Under the pieces are notes generated by a model. The model saw only the letters and a list, made by a program, of their open reading frames with translations, had not been told where the DNA came from and made no database searches. This document shows, piece after piece, positions 15,705 through 24,696 of a stretch of DNA of 64,000 nt (position 1 is its first letter; every line of letters begins with the position of its first letter). Source of the stretch: VRUE01 sp963707965 (GTDB lineage Bacteria > Actinomycetota > Thermoleophilia > Solirubrobacterales > 70-9); contig CAVPRR010000007.1 in NCBI GenBank assembly GCA_963707965.1, positions 992,001 to 1,056,000 on the forward strand, read 5' to 3'. Made by a program: the position numbers and the translations under genes.

Positions 15705-16862
15705 GTGCGCTGGAGCGAATCCTTCCTCGGGCTCGACAGCGAGCAGCGGCCGGTCTGGCTCGGCCTGCTGGTGGCGGTTACGGTCGTCGCGATCGCGACG
15801 GCGATCGTGTATCCGCTCAAGTCCCTGGCGCCGGCAGTGTCCCTCGGCATTGTCTTCATCCCCGCGGTGCTGCTGGTCTCCGTCGGCTGGGGGCTTTGGC
15901 AGGGCCTCTTCACGGCGCTTCTGAGCGCGATGGCATTCAACTGGTTTCACCTTCCACCGGTGGGGCGGGTCACGATTGCCGATGACCGCAATGTGGTCGC
16001 ACTCGTCGTCTTCGTGATCGTCGCGGTTGCGAGCAGTGCGCTTGCCGAGGTGGCCAGGGCGCGGGCTACCGAGGCCGAGCACCGGCGTGAAGAGGCCGAT
16101 CGAACCGTGGCGGAAATGGCCGAGCTTTCGCGGGAGAAGGACCGCATGCAGGCGGAGGCAATCGAGGCCGCGGCGCTGCGGCGCAGCGATGAGCTGAAGA
16201 CTGCGCTCCTTCGGTCTGTCTCTCACGACCTGCGCACGCCCCTCACCTCGATGATCGCCGCCGGAGCAGCGCTGGACTCACCGACCATCACGCCTGCTGA
16301 GCGACACGAACTGAGTGTGGCGATAGTCGAGGAGGGAGAGCGCCTCTCGCGGTTGGTCGAGAACCTCCTCGACGTCTCCCGCCTCGAATCCGGGAACGCC
16401 GAGCCTCACCGAGAGGTGGTCAGTCTCACCGAGGTGCTGGAGGCCGCTCGACACTCGATTGGAGACGCGGGGCGGCTCATTCAGTTGTCCCTTGATTTCG
16501 AGCTACCGTCGTTGCGCGCCGACCCGGTGCAGCTGGAGCGCGCCTTTGCCAACCTGCTTGACAATGCAGCCCGTTATGGCGAGGGAAAGACGGTCCAGGT
16601 GAGCGCTCGCCCGATCGGCCCGAGCGTTGAGGTGCGTGTCGTCGATCAGGGGCCCGGCATCCCGGTGGGCGAGCGCGAGCGAATCTTCCGACCCTTCTAC
16701 CAGGCCAGGCCCGGCGCGACCGGCAAAGGATCGGGTCTCGGGCTCGCCATTGCGAAGGGCTTCGTGGAGGCCAACGGAGGCGAGATCGATGTCGAGAGCC
16801 TTCCCGGCCAGGGCACGAGCTTCGTCGTCACCTTGCCGTTCTCAAAGGAAGGCCAGGGTTGA
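15705..16862 (+). CDS. Sensor histidine kinase, KdpD C-terminal type (DUF4118-HisKA-HATPase)
   Basis: A 385-residue membrane histidine kinase that corresponds to the C-terminal half of KdpD. Residues about 15-110 hold the DUF4118 bundle of hydrophobic helices with the signature AFNWFHLPPVGRVTI. A coiled-coil linker follows, then HisKA with SHDLRTPLTSMI (phospho-His), and HATPase boxes LLDNAARYG, VVDQGPGIP and GKGSGLGLAIAKGF. The KdpD sensor and USP part is absent here and is encoded 6 kb downstream as its own gene, so KdpD is naturally split. The start is a GTG without a strong ribosome site. The stop overlaps the TTG of kdpE. Confidence 0.9.
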   Translation: MRWSESFLGLDSEQRPVWLGLLVAVTVVAIATAIVYPLKSLAPAVSLGIVFIPAVLLVSVGWGLWQGLFTALLSAMAFNWFHLPPVGRVTIADDRNVVALVVFVIVAVASSALAEVARARATEAEHRREEADRTVAEMAELSREKDRMQAEAIEAAALRRSDELKTALLRSVSHDLRTPLTSMIAAGAALDSPTITPAERHELSVAIVEEGERLSRLVENLLDVSRLESGNAEPHREVVSLTEVLEAARHSIGDAGRLIQLSLDFELPSLRADPVQLERAFANLLDNAARYGEGKTVQVSARPIGPSVEVRVVDQGPGIPVGERERIFRPFYQARPGATGKGSGLGLAIAKGFVEANGGEIDVESLPGQGTSFVVTLPFSKEGQG

Positions 16863-17539
16863 CACCCGCGCCCCGCGTGCTCGTCTGCGATGACGAGCCG
16901 CAGATTCTTCGGGCCCTCAAGGTCATCCTGCGCGACGCCGGCTATGAGGCAGTGCCGGCAAGCAGCGGCGAAGAGGCGCTCGACCTTGCCTCGATCCGCC
17001 CGCCCGATGCGGCGATCCTCGACCTGATGCTCCCGGACATCGACGGGGTGGAGGTGACCCGGCGTCTTCGTGAGTGGACGGAGATGCCGATAGTCGTTCT
17101 TTCGGCGGTCGGCGAGGAGGGTCGCAAGATCGAGGCGCTGACCGCAGGCGCCGATGACTACGTGACCAAGCCGTTCAGCGCCCCGGAGTTGATCGCGCGC
17201 TTGGAGGCTGTAATGCGCAGGGCGCGCCCCGAGACCACGGAGCCAAAGATCGTCGCCGACGGCTTGGAGGTCGACCTCGCTGCCCGAGCTGTGTTTCGCG
17301 ATGGCGTCGAAATCCATCTGACGCCGATCGAGTTCGACCTTCTGCGAGTGCTTGCTCGCAACCGCGGCAAGCTGATGACGCATCGCTCGCTGCTGGTCGA
17401 GGTCTGGGGACCGGAGTACGCGGACGAACTCCAGATCCTCCGCACCCACGTCGCCAACCTGCGTCGGAAAATCGAGCCGCCAGGGGAGCCGGTGTACATA
17501 CGCACCGACCCCGGAGTCGGCTACCGCTTTACCCAGTAG
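16859..17539 (+). CDS. kdpE: Two-component response regulator KdpE
   Basis: A 226-residue OmpR/PhoB-type regulator, the length of known KdpE. The receiver domain shows DDEP, the phospho-acceptor in LDLMLPDIDG, and the conserved Lys in VTKPF. The winged-helix DNA-binding domain contains LTPIEFDLLRVLARN and THVANLRRKIEP, ending GVGYRFTQ. A TTG start overlaps the kinase stop, so the two are translationally coupled. It should activate the kdp operon that begins 75 bases downstream under potassium limitation. Confidence 0.93.
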   Translation: MTPAPRVLVCDDEPQILRALKVILRDAGYEAVPASSGEEALDLASIRPPDAAILDLMLPDIDGVEVTRRLREWTEMPIVVLSAVGEEGRKIEALTAGADDYVTKPFSAPELIARLEAVMRRARPETTEPKIVADGLEVDLAARAVFRDGVEIHLTPIEFDLLRVLARNRGKLMTHRSLLVEVWGPEYADELQILRTHVANLRRKIEPPGEPVYIRTDPGVGYRFTQ

Positions 17540-17554
17540 AGGGTAATTCGGCTC

Positions 17555-17614
17555 TTCATACCATCTTGATGCCGATAGCCGAAAAACTCATGCGGCCTTG
17601 ATGCGGCTTCGTTC
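17555..17614 (+). promoter_or_regulatory. kdp operon leader with repeated CTTGATGC boxes
   Basis: The 75-base gap between kdpE and the first structural Kdp frame contains CTTGATGC at 17565-17572 and again at 17597-17604, 32 bases apart (three helical turns). This is the expected place for KdpE binding; the consensus for this lineage is not known to me. TTCATACC precedes the first box. Confidence 0.4.
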
Positions 17615-17752
17615 ATGATCTCCGCGGTGCTCGTTCCCGCAGACATCTTCCCCGGCGGCGGCAGCCCGATCGCGGACGTCTTCGCGATCGCCCTCTCCGT
17701 GGGCCTCTTCGCTCTCATCTACTGGGCGATCGACCTGATCGACCGGATATGA
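17615..17752 (+). CDS. 45-residue single-TM peptide at the head of the kdp operon
   Basis: A small frame MISAVLVPADIFPGGGSPIADVFAIALSVGLFALIYWAIDLIDRI with one predicted transmembrane helix (about residues 22-38). Its stop codon overlaps the ATG of kdpF (ATGA), so it is in the same translational chain as kdpF and kdpA. It resembles KdpF in size and topology but is a different sequence. It may be an extra stabilising subunit of the pump; that role is inferred from position only. Confidence 0.6.
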   Translation: MISAVLVPADIFPGGGSPIADVFAIALSVGLFALIYWAIDLIDRI

Positions 17753-17862
17753 GCGCTGTCGTACTGGCCACCCTGAGCGGCGCCGATGTCTTCGGGCTGG
17801 TCGCGTCCGCGCTCGTGTTCGCCTATCTGCTCTACGCCCTCCTGCGCGGAGAGAAGCTCTAA
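17749..17862 (+). CDS. kdpF: KdpF, small subunit of the K+-transporting ATPase
   Basis: A 37-residue protein, MSAVVLATLSGADVFGLVASALVFAYLLYALLRGEKL. The single helix and the YLLYALLRGEKL ending match KdpF (typically ~30 residues). KdpF stabilises the KdpABC complex in the membrane. Its start overlaps the upstream 45-residue frame by ATGA, and its TAA overlaps the ATG of kdpA (TAATG). Confidence 0.88.
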   Translation: MSAVVLATLSGADVFGLVASALVFAYLLYALLRGEKL

Positions 17863-19616
17863 TGGCGCAGGGTTGGCTCCAGGTCGCGATCTTCGTCGGT
17901 GTGGTGATCGCCCTCACCCCGCTGCTCGGCAAATACATGGCCCGGGTCTTCAGCGGCGAACGTGTCTTCCTCAGCCCCGTCCTCGGCCCGGTGGAGAGAT
18001 TCACCTACCGGGTGCTGCGAGTCGATCCCTCCGAGGAACATGATTGGAAGGCGTACGCCAAGAGCCTCGTCCTCTTCTCAGTCTTCTCCTGGATCGCGCT
18101 CTATCTGATCCTGCGCACCCAGGGCATCCATCCGTTCAACCCCGAAGGCTTCCACTCGGGGCCCTGGGACGTCAGCTTCAACACCACCTCCTCCTTCGTC
18201 TCCAACACGAACTGGCAGTACTACGGCGGCGAAACGACGCTGACCTACTTCGCCCAGATGGCGGGGCTGACGGTCGAGAACTTCGTCACCCCCGCCGTCG
18301 GCATCTGCGTCCTGCTCGCCTTCATCCGCGGCATCATCGGGCGCACCGGGCCCGGCCTCGGCAACTTCTGGACGGACCTCACCCGCAGCCTCTTCTACGT
18401 GCTGCTGCCGCTCTCGGTGATCGTCGGCCTGGTCCTCGTCTCCCAGGGCGTCGTGCAGACGCTCTCGGGCGCCAGCATCGCAAAGACGGTCGAGGGGGCC
18501 GAACAGGCTCTGGCGATGGGCCCGGCCGCCTCGCAGATCGCGATCAAGCAGCTCGGCACCAACGGCGGCGGCTTCTTCAACGTCAACTCGGCGATGCCGT
18601 TCGAGAATGCGAACGCGCTGACGAACTTCGTCGAGCTGCTCTCGATCATCCTCATCCCGGCGGCGCTCACCTACACCTACGGGAAGATGGTCGGACGCCA
18701 GCGCGAGGGCTGGTCGATCTTCGCCGCGATGCTGGCGATCTACCTCGCCTTCGTCATGGTGATCATCCCCGCCGAGCAGCACGGCACCCCCGCCGAGCAC
18801 GCCGCCGGCACGCCGACCACGGCGATCGCCGGCTCCACCGGCGGCAACATGGAAGGCAAGGAGCAGCGCAACGGGATCGCCTCCTCGGCGCTCTGGGCGA
18901 CGACCACGACGGTCACCTCGAACGGCTCGGTCAATTCGGCCCACGACTCCTACACCGGGCTCGGCGGCGCGGTGCCGATGTCGGGCCTGGGCACCAGCGA
19001 GGTCGTCTTCGGCGGTGTCGGCACCGGCCTGTACTCGATGCTGCTCTACGTCCTGCTGGCGGTCTTCATCGGCGGCCTGATGGTCGGCCGCACGCCGGAG
19101 TACCTGGGGAAGAAGATCCAGGCGCGCGAGATCAAGCTGGTCTCCCTCGGCATCCTCGTCACCCCGCTCGCCGTGCTGGCGACGACGGGGCTCGCGGTCG
19201 CCACCCGAGCCGGCATGAGGTCGATCTACCAGGCCGGGCCGCAGGGCTTCTCGGAGACCCTCTACGCCTACCTCTCGCAGGCCAACAACAACGGCTCGGC
19301 CTTCGCCGGCTACACCGGCTTCCTGCAGCCCAACGCCCCCGGCAACGTCGAAGCGTACGGAATCTCCTTCGCCGATCTGCTCGGCGGCGCGACGATGACC
19401 CTGGCCCGCTTCCTGCCGATCGTCCTCGTGCTCGCCGTCGCGGGCTCGCTCGCCGGCAAGAAGGTCTCCCCGGCCGGCCCGGGGACGATGCGCACCGACA
19501 CCCCGACCTTCGTGATCCTGCTGATCGGGGTCGTGATCCTGGTCGGCGCCCTCACCTTCTTCCCTGCCCTCCTGCTCGGCCCGATCGTGCAGAGCCTGAC
19601 CACGAGGCTGTTCTGA
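17862..19616 (+). CDS. kdpA: KdpA, K+-binding and translocating subunit
   Basis: A 584-residue polytopic membrane protein related to Trk/Ktr channels. Selectivity-filter-like segments are visible: FNTTSSFVSNTNWQYYGGE, QLGTNGGGFFNVNSAMPFEN, and later AYLSQANNNGSAFAGY. The length is slightly above E. coli KdpA (557). It begins immediately at the end of kdpF and is followed one base later by kdpC, not kdpB. Together with KdpB, KdpC and KdpF it forms the high-affinity ATP-driven potassium pump. Confidence 0.96.
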   Translation: MAQGWLQVAIFVGVVIALTPLLGKYMARVFSGERVFLSPVLGPVERFTYRVLRVDPSEEHDWKAYAKSLVLFSVFSWIALYLILRTQGIHPFNPEGFHSGPWDVSFNTTSSFVSNTNWQYYGGETTLTYFAQMAGLTVENFVTPAVGICVLLAFIRGIIGRTGPGLGNFWTDLTRSLFYVLLPLSVIVGLVLVSQGVVQTLSGASIAKTVEGAEQALAMGPAASQIAIKQLGTNGGGFFNVNSAMPFENANALTNFVELLSIILIPAALTYTYGKMVGRQREGWSIFAAMLAIYLAFVMVIIPAEQHGTPAEHAAGTPTTAIAGSTGGNMEGKEQRNGIASSALWATTTTVTSNGSVNSAHDSYTGLGGAVPMSGLGTSEVVFGGVGTGLYSMLLYVLLAVFIGGLMVGRTPEYLGKKIQAREIKLVSLGILVTPLAVLATTGLAVATRAGMRSIYQAGPQGFSETLYAYLSQANNNGSAFAGYTGFLQPNAPGNVEAYGISFADLLGGATMTLARFLPIVLVLAVAGSLAGKKVSPAGPGTMRTDTPTFVILLIGVVILVGALTFFPALLLGPIVQSLTTRLF

Positions 19617-19617
19617 G

Positions 19618-20271
19618 ATGCGCCGCGCGGCCCTCACCTCGATTCTCGCCGTGATCGCCTTCACGCTGATCTTTGGCCTCGCCTACCCGCTGGCGATGAC
19701 CGGCATCTCCCAGGTCGTCTTCCCCGGCAAGGCTGATGGATCGAAGGTGACGGTGAACGGGCAGTTCGTCGGCTCGAGCCTGATCGGCCAGTCGTTCTCC
19801 CGGCCGGTGATCGGCAAGAACGGCAAGCCAGTGCTCGACGAAGAAGGCGAAGAAGTGCTCGCGCCCGACAAGCGCTACTTCCAGCCGCGTCCCTCGCAGA
19901 CCGGTTACTCGGCGAACGTCACCTACTTCTCCAACTCCGGGCCGAACAGCGTCGAAGAGCGCGAAGCGGTGCGCGAAGCGCTCGCCGCTTACGTCAAGCT
20001 GGAGAAGCCCTACGACAAATCACTGACCAAGCAAGACGTGCCAGTCGACGCAGTCACGATGTCGGGCTCCGGGGTCGACCCGGAAATCTCCGAAGCCAAT
20101 GCGCTGATCCAGGCGCACCGGATCGCCGCCGTCCGCAAGCTGCCGCTCTCCAAGGTCGAAGAACTGATCTCTGACCACACCAGCAGCCGCTTCCTCGGCG
20201 TCTTCGGCGAGCCCGGCGTCAACGTTCTTCAACTCAACCTCGCACTCGACGAAGAGGCCCCGACCAAATGA
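19618..20271 (+). CDS. kdpC: KdpC subunit of the K+-transporting ATPase
   Basis: A 217-residue protein with one N-terminal transmembrane helix (LTSILAVIAFTLIFGLAYPLAMTG) and an outer domain with the KdpC hallmarks LIGQSFSRP, KRYFQPRPS, SGSGVDPEISEANA, and QAHRIAAVRKL. It is longer than E. coli KdpC (190) through an insertion around GKNGKPVLDEEGEEVLAPD. It precedes kdpB and overlaps it by four bases, an order different from the common kdpABC. Confidence 0.94.
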   Translation: MRRAALTSILAVIAFTLIFGLAYPLAMTGISQVVFPGKADGSKVTVNGQFVGSSLIGQSFSRPVIGKNGKPVLDEEGEEVLAPDKRYFQPRPSQTGYSANVTYFSNSGPNSVEEREAVREALAAYVKLEKPYDKSLTKQDVPVDAVTMSGSGVDPEISEANALIQAHRIAAVRKLPLSKVEELISDHTSSRFLGVFGEPGVNVLQLNLALDEEAPTK

Positions 20272-22331
20272 CCACCGAAACCCAGCCCCGCTCCCTGTTT
20301 GACCCCGAGATCCTTCGCCCGGCACTGCTCGAGTCGCTGCGCAAGCTCGACCCGCGGGTGCAGGCGCGCAACCCGGTGATGTTCGTGGTCGAGATCGGCG
20401 CCGCGATCACCACCGTCGCCTGGCTGATCATGGTCTTCGGCGGCAAGCCGCTCGGCGGCGGCCACGAGCCCTCCTGGTTCACCTTCACGGTTTCGCTGTG
20501 GCTTTGGCTCACGGTCGTCTTCGCCAACCTCGCCGAGGCGCTGGCGGAGGGCCGCGGCCGGGCCCAGGCGGCGAGCCTGCGCGCGATGCGCACCGACACG
20601 ATTGCCCGTCTGCGCGACGGGGGCGAGAAGCCGGCCTCCGAGCTGGTGCGCGGCGACATCGTCGTTGTCGTGGCCGGCGAGACGATCCCCGGCGACGGCA
20701 CCGTGATCGAGGGCATCGCCTCGGTCGATGAGTCGGCGATAACCGGCGAGTCCGCGCCGGTCATCCGCGAGGCCGGTGGCGATCGCAGCGCTGTCACCGG
20801 CGGCACCAAGGTGCTCTCCGACCGGGTCGTCGTCGAAATCACCCAGGAACCGGGAAAGTCGTTCCTCGACCGCATGATCGCCCTGGTCGAGGGCGCCGAG
20901 CGGCGCAAGACGCCGAACGAGATCGCCCTCGGCATCTTGCTCGCGGCGCTCACCCTGGTCTTCGTCCTGGTGATTGTCTCCCTGCGCCCATTCGGCCTCT
21001 TTGCCGGCACCGAACTCTCCGAGACCACCCTGATCGCCCTGCTCGTGGCGCTGATCCCGACGACGATCGGGGCGCTGCTCTCGGCGATCGGGATCGCCGG
21101 CATGGACCGCCTCGTGCGCCGCAACGTGCTCGCCCTCTCTGGCCGCGCGGTCGAGGCCTCGGGCGACTGCGACGTCCTCCTCCTCGACAAGACCGGCACG
21201 ATCACCCTCGGCAACCGCGAGGCGGTCGAATTCATGCCGATGCCGGGCGTCACCGTTGAGGAGCTGGCGGAGGCGGCGCAGATGTCATCGCTCGCCGACG
21301 AGACCCCCGAGGGGCGCTCGATCGTCGTCCTCGCCAAGACCTACGGCATTCGCGAGCACGACTTCGCCGGCCATGAGCCGACCTTCACTCCCTTCAGCGC
21401 CGAAACGCGGATGAGCGGCGTCGATTTCAACGGCACCCGCCTGCGCAAGGGCGCAGGCGACGCGATCGAAGCTTGGGTCGCGGAGGTCGGTGGCCGCGCC
21501 CCGGCCGAGCTGGCGGCGCAGCTGGACCGGATCGGGCGCGAGGGCGGCACCCCACTGGCCGTCGCCCGCAACGAGTTCGTGCTGGGAGTCGTCTACCTCA
21601 AGGACGTGGTCAAGGAAGGGATGAACGTCCGCTTCGACCAGCTCCGTGCGATGGGCATCCGCACGATCATGGTCACCGGCGACAACAAGCTGACCGCGGC
21701 GAAGATCGCCGAGGAGGCCGGCGTCGACGACTTCCTCGCCGAAGCGACTCCGGAGCGAAAGCTGGAATTGATCCGCGAGCAGCAGGCTGACGGCCGCCTG
21801 ATCGCGATGACCGGCGACGGCACCAACGACGCACCTGCCCTGGCCCAGGCCGATGTCGGCGTGGCGATGAACACCGGCACCCAGGCGGCGCGCGAGGCGG
21901 GGAACATGGTCGACCTTGACTCCAACCCCACGAAGCTGATCGAGATCGTCGAGGTCGGCAAGCAGCTGCTGATCACCCGCGGGGCCCTGACCACGTTCTC
22001 GATCGCCAACGACGTCGCCAAGTACTTTGCGATCCTGCCGGCGATGTTCGCGGCCACCTACGCCCTCGCCGGGCACAGCGGGCCACTCGACGCTCTCAAC
22101 GTCATGTCGCTGGGCACGCCCGAATCGGCGATCCTCTCGGCTGTCATCTTCAATGCGCTGATCATCCCGCTGCTGATCCCGCTCTCCCTGCGGGGAGTGC
22201 GCTACCGGCCGATCGGCGCCACCGGCCTGCTACGCCGCAACATGCTGATCTACGGTCTCGGCGGCTTGATCGCCCCCTTCATCGGGATCAAGCTGATCGA
22301 CCTGATCGTCCACAACCTGTTGGGTGCCTGA
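20268..22331 (+). CDS. kdpB: KdpB, P-type ATPase subunit
   Basis: A 687-residue P-type ATPase of the KdpB (P1A) class. Visible motifs are the actuator loop DESAITGESAPV, the phosphorylation site DKTGTITLGN, MVTGDNKLTA, and the hinge MTGDGTNDAPALAQADVGVAMNTG. Length is normal. It overlaps kdpC by ATGA. It hydrolyses ATP to drive K+ uptake through KdpA. Confidence 0.97.
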   Translation: MTTETQPRSLFDPEILRPALLESLRKLDPRVQARNPVMFVVEIGAAITTVAWLIMVFGGKPLGGGHEPSWFTFTVSLWLWLTVVFANLAEALAEGRGRAQAASLRAMRTDTIARLRDGGEKPASELVRGDIVVVVAGETIPGDGTVIEGIASVDESAITGESAPVIREAGGDRSAVTGGTKVLSDRVVVEITQEPGKSFLDRMIALVEGAERRKTPNEIALGILLAALTLVFVLVIVSLRPFGLFAGTELSETTLIALLVALIPTTIGALLSAIGIAGMDRLVRRNVLALSGRAVEASGDCDVLLLDKTGTITLGNREAVEFMPMPGVTVEELAEAAQMSSLADETPEGRSIVVLAKTYGIREHDFAGHEPTFTPFSAETRMSGVDFNGTRLRKGAGDAIEAWVAEVGGRAPAELAAQLDRIGREGGTPLAVARNEFVLGVVYLKDVVKEGMNVRFDQLRAMGIRTIMVTGDNKLTAAKIAEEAGVDDFLAEATPERKLELIREQQADGRLIAMTGDGTNDAPALAQADVGVAMNTGTQAAREAGNMVDLDSNPTKLIEIVEVGKQLLITRGALTTFSIANDVAKYFAILPAMFAATYALAGHSGPLDALNVMSLGTPESAILSAVIFNALIIPLLIPLSLRGVRYRPIGATGLLRRNMLIYGLGGLIAPFIGIKLIDLIVHNLLGA

Positions 22332-22340
22332 GAGGACGGC

Positions 22341-22898
22341 ATGGCGGGCGGCATAGCATTCAGGGGCTCGCGTCAGCCGGTTCCCTTGAAGCTGCCCACC
22401 CACTTACAGGAGGCTGGCCCCACTAGCAGTGGTCAGCTCACGCTTCGCCTCCGAGTGCTGTTGAAGCGGACCCAGCTCGACCTGCGACTCGCAGAAGGCG
22501 CCGATCCAGCCGGGACTGCGACCCTCATGCTCAGGGCTCGGCAGCTTCAGGGCACAAGGCAAAGGCGTGCTCTGGCCAATGGCCTCGAAAGGGCCATCGC
22601 CCAAGCGAAGCGGTACTCCGGCAGCAACGTCGACTCACCGATCAGCCGAGAAGAGGTAGCGCGGGCGCATCCGCTGCTTTTGAGACTTGCTGAACGCTTG
22701 AGGAGTTCTGACGCGGTGAGCCCTCGCGGCATGGTGATCCTCAGGCGCCTGCTGACGGACACGACGAGCCCGATCTTCTCGCCGGGCTGGAGCCGGGCAA
22801 GGGCTGCGCCGGGCGAGCTGGAGCGACAGGCTCGTGTCGCCCTCTCCGCACTTGACGAGCGACCCAGCGATCTCGGGATAGATCGCTCGCGGCGGTAG
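22341..22898 (+). CDS. Conserved hypothetical helical protein inside the kdp operon
   Basis: A 185-residue, Arg/Leu-rich, mostly helical soluble protein, preceded by GAGAGGAC. Recognisable phrases are LRVLLKRTQLDLRLAEGADP, LRARQLQGTRQRRALANGLERAIAQA, and ILRRLLTDTTSPIF. I recall similar short proteins as common but unnamed in actinobacteria. Its place, ten bases after kdpB and eight before the KdpD sensor half, puts it in the operon, but no Kdp role is known. Confidence 0.7.
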   Translation: MAGGIAFRGSRQPVPLKLPTHLQEAGPTSSGQLTLRLRVLLKRTQLDLRLAEGADPAGTATLMLRARQLQGTRQRRALANGLERAIAQAKRYSGSNVDSPISREEVARAHPLLLRLAERLRSSDAVSPRGMVILRRLLTDTTSPIFSPGWSRARAAPGELERQARVALSALDERPSDLGIDRSRR

Positions 22899-22905
22899 CT
22901 TCGGC

Positions 22906-24084
22906 ATGGAGTCCGCGGAGGCCGAGAAAGGGAGCGGCGGCGAAGCTGGAGCAGATGCTCGGCGCCGTGGCCATTACAAGATCTTCCTCGGCATGGCGGC
23001 CGGAGTGGGGAAGACCTACCGGATGCTGCAGGAGGGCCGCTCCGAAGCCGCCGCCGGCCGCGAGGTGGTGATCGGCTACCTGGAGCCCCACAAGCGCCAG
23101 GAGACGATCGATCAGGCGCAGGGGCTGGAGGTGGTGCCCCGTCGCAGCGTCCCTTACCGCGACGTCGTCGTCGAGGAGATGGATCTGCCTGCCCTGCTCG
23201 CGCGCCGCCCGGAACTGGCGCTGATCGACGAGCTCGCCCACACCAACCCTCCCGGCCTCGAGCGCGGCAAGCGCTACGAGGACATCGCCGACGTGCTCGC
23301 GGTGGGCATCGACGTCTTTTCCACGGTCAACGTCCAGCACCTCGAGTCGCTCAACGACCGTGTCGCCGAGCTGACTGGGGTCACGGTGCGCGAGACGGTT
23401 CCCGATTCGGTTCTCGGCACCGCCGACGAGGTGGTGCTGATCGACCTCACGCCCGAGGCGCTGATCTCGCGTCTGCGCGCCGGCAAGGTCTATCCCGGCG
23501 AGAACATCGAGGCGGCGCTCAACAACTTCTTCCGGATCGAGAACCTGGCGGCGCTGCGCGAGGTCAGCCTGCGCCAGGTCGCCGAGGACGTCGAGGCCAA
23601 ACGGCTGACCCTGCACCGGGTGGAGCCCGTCGGCACGCGCGAAGAGCGGGTCGTCGAAGAGGTCCCCAAGGCGGTTGGCGAGCGGCTGCTCGCCCTGATC
23701 CGCCCCCAGCCCAGCTCGCAGCGCCTCGTGCGCCGCGCCTGGCGCTCGGCGCAGCGGCTCGGCACCGGCCTCGACCTGCTCTGGGTGAAGCCACCGGGCC
23801 GGCCGATCGAGGGAGATGAGGAGCGCCAGGTGACCGCACTGCGCCAGCTCGCCTCGGTGCTCGGCGCGACGCTGCTGATCGAGGAGCACGACGACGTGGT
23901 GGCCGCGGCGGCGCGGGTGGTGCGCGAGCGCGGCTCCACCTACATCATGGTCGGTGAGTCCATGCCGCCGCGTGGACTGGCGCGGTTGCGGGTGCCGCTG
24001 CCCCAGAAGCTGATGCGGGCGACGCCGCCCGGGGTCGACGTGCGGATCGTCGCCCACCGGGGGCAGAAGGAGGACGGGTCGTGA
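22906..24084 (+). CDS. kdpD: KdpD N-terminal sensor half (KdpD domain plus USP domain)
   Basis: A 392-residue soluble protein. Residues about 22-230 are the KdpD sensor domain with the P-loop FLGMAAGVGKTYRML, IGYLEPHKRQET, LIDELAHTNPPG, and STVNVQHLESLNDRVAELTG. Residues about 250-385 form a universal-stress-protein-like domain. It ends before the transmembrane and kinase part, which is encoded as a separate gene at the other end of the locus. In E. coli these halves are one protein and this half binds c-di-AMP or senses K+. The next gene overlaps its stop by four bases. Confidence 0.92.
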   Translation: MESAEAEKGSGGEAGADARRRGHYKIFLGMAAGVGKTYRMLQEGRSEAAAGREVVIGYLEPHKRQETIDQAQGLEVVPRRSVPYRDVVVEEMDLPALLARRPELALIDELAHTNPPGLERGKRYEDIADVLAVGIDVFSTVNVQHLESLNDRVAELTGVTVRETVPDSVLGTADEVVLIDLTPEALISRLRAGKVYPGENIEAALNNFFRIENLAALREVSLRQVAEDVEAKRLTLHRVEPVGTREERVVEEVPKAVGERLLALIRPQPSSQRLVRRAWRSAQRLGTGLDLLWVKPPGRPIEGDEERQVTALRQLASVLGATLLIEEHDDVVAAAARVVRERGSTYIMVGESMPPRGLARLRVPLPQKLMRATPPGVDVRIVAHRGQKEDGS

Positions 24085-24696
24085 TCGAGCATTTCCTCGT
24101 CGGCCTCGCCCTGCTTCTCGGCCTTGGCGGCGGCTACCTGCTGGCGCGATCTCGCTGGCGCGGCAAGCGCTCGGAGCGACCGGACGACATACGCCAGATC
24201 CTGCTGCCCTTCACCGGCACCGAGATCTCACGGCGGGCGGTTGACGCAGCCCTGCGCCTGGCCCGGGCAGAGGACGCGCTGCTGATGCCGGCGTATCTGG
24301 CAACGGTTCCCAAGCAGCTGCCGCTGGACTGCGCGATTCCCGCCGAGGCGGCGAAGGCGATGCCGATGCTGGAGGCGATCGAGCAGCGTGCAGCAGCCCA
24401 GGGCGTGCCGGTCGACGCCCGAATCGAGCGGGGCCGCTCCTATCGCCACGCGCTGCAGGCGTCTGCTGGAGCGTGAGGAGTTCGACCGGGTCGTGGTGTC
24501 GGCAACCGCGACCGGACAGCCCGGTCTTTCGGGGGACGACCTCGTCTGGCTGTTGGAGAAGGCTCCGGCAGAGGTGCTGATCCTGCGTCCCGGCCCCGAA
24601 GACCGGCGGGTCGTCAGCGCCAACGGCCCAACCCCTCGGCCTGTTCATGTCGGCGGAGCAGGAACCGGCGAAGCTCGTCAGCGCCCCAAACGATGA
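24081..24696 (+). CDS. Membrane-anchored universal-stress-type protein, frameshifted
   Basis: About 204 residues when repaired. An N-terminal helix (FLVGLALLLGLGGGYLLA) anchors a USP-like domain beginning IRQILLPFTGTEISRRAVDAALRLA. After RGRSYRHAL the frame breaks at an extra A (24457). Removing it gives RRLLEREEFDRVVVSATATGQPGLSGDDLVWLLEKAPAEVLILRPGPED, the usual USP ending. It overlaps kdpD by four bases, so it belongs to the kdp operon and may help sense potassium or nucleotides. The real stop may be earlier than given, because the tail overlaps the convergent ATPase gene by 83 bases. Confidence 0.8.

Noticed and set aside
17555..17591. A sixth TTCATAC element before the kdp genes
   Set aside because: TTCATACC is present but no GnTAnnGT follows at 30-31 bases, so it does not share the full pattern.
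18078..19664. A 528-codon open frame antisense to kdpA, and similar long antisense frames (10786-12201, 22741-24057, 15609-16226)
   Set aside because: They are by-products of the high third-position GC of the true genes on the opposite strand; translations are Arg/Asp/His-rich with no domains and no ribosome sites.
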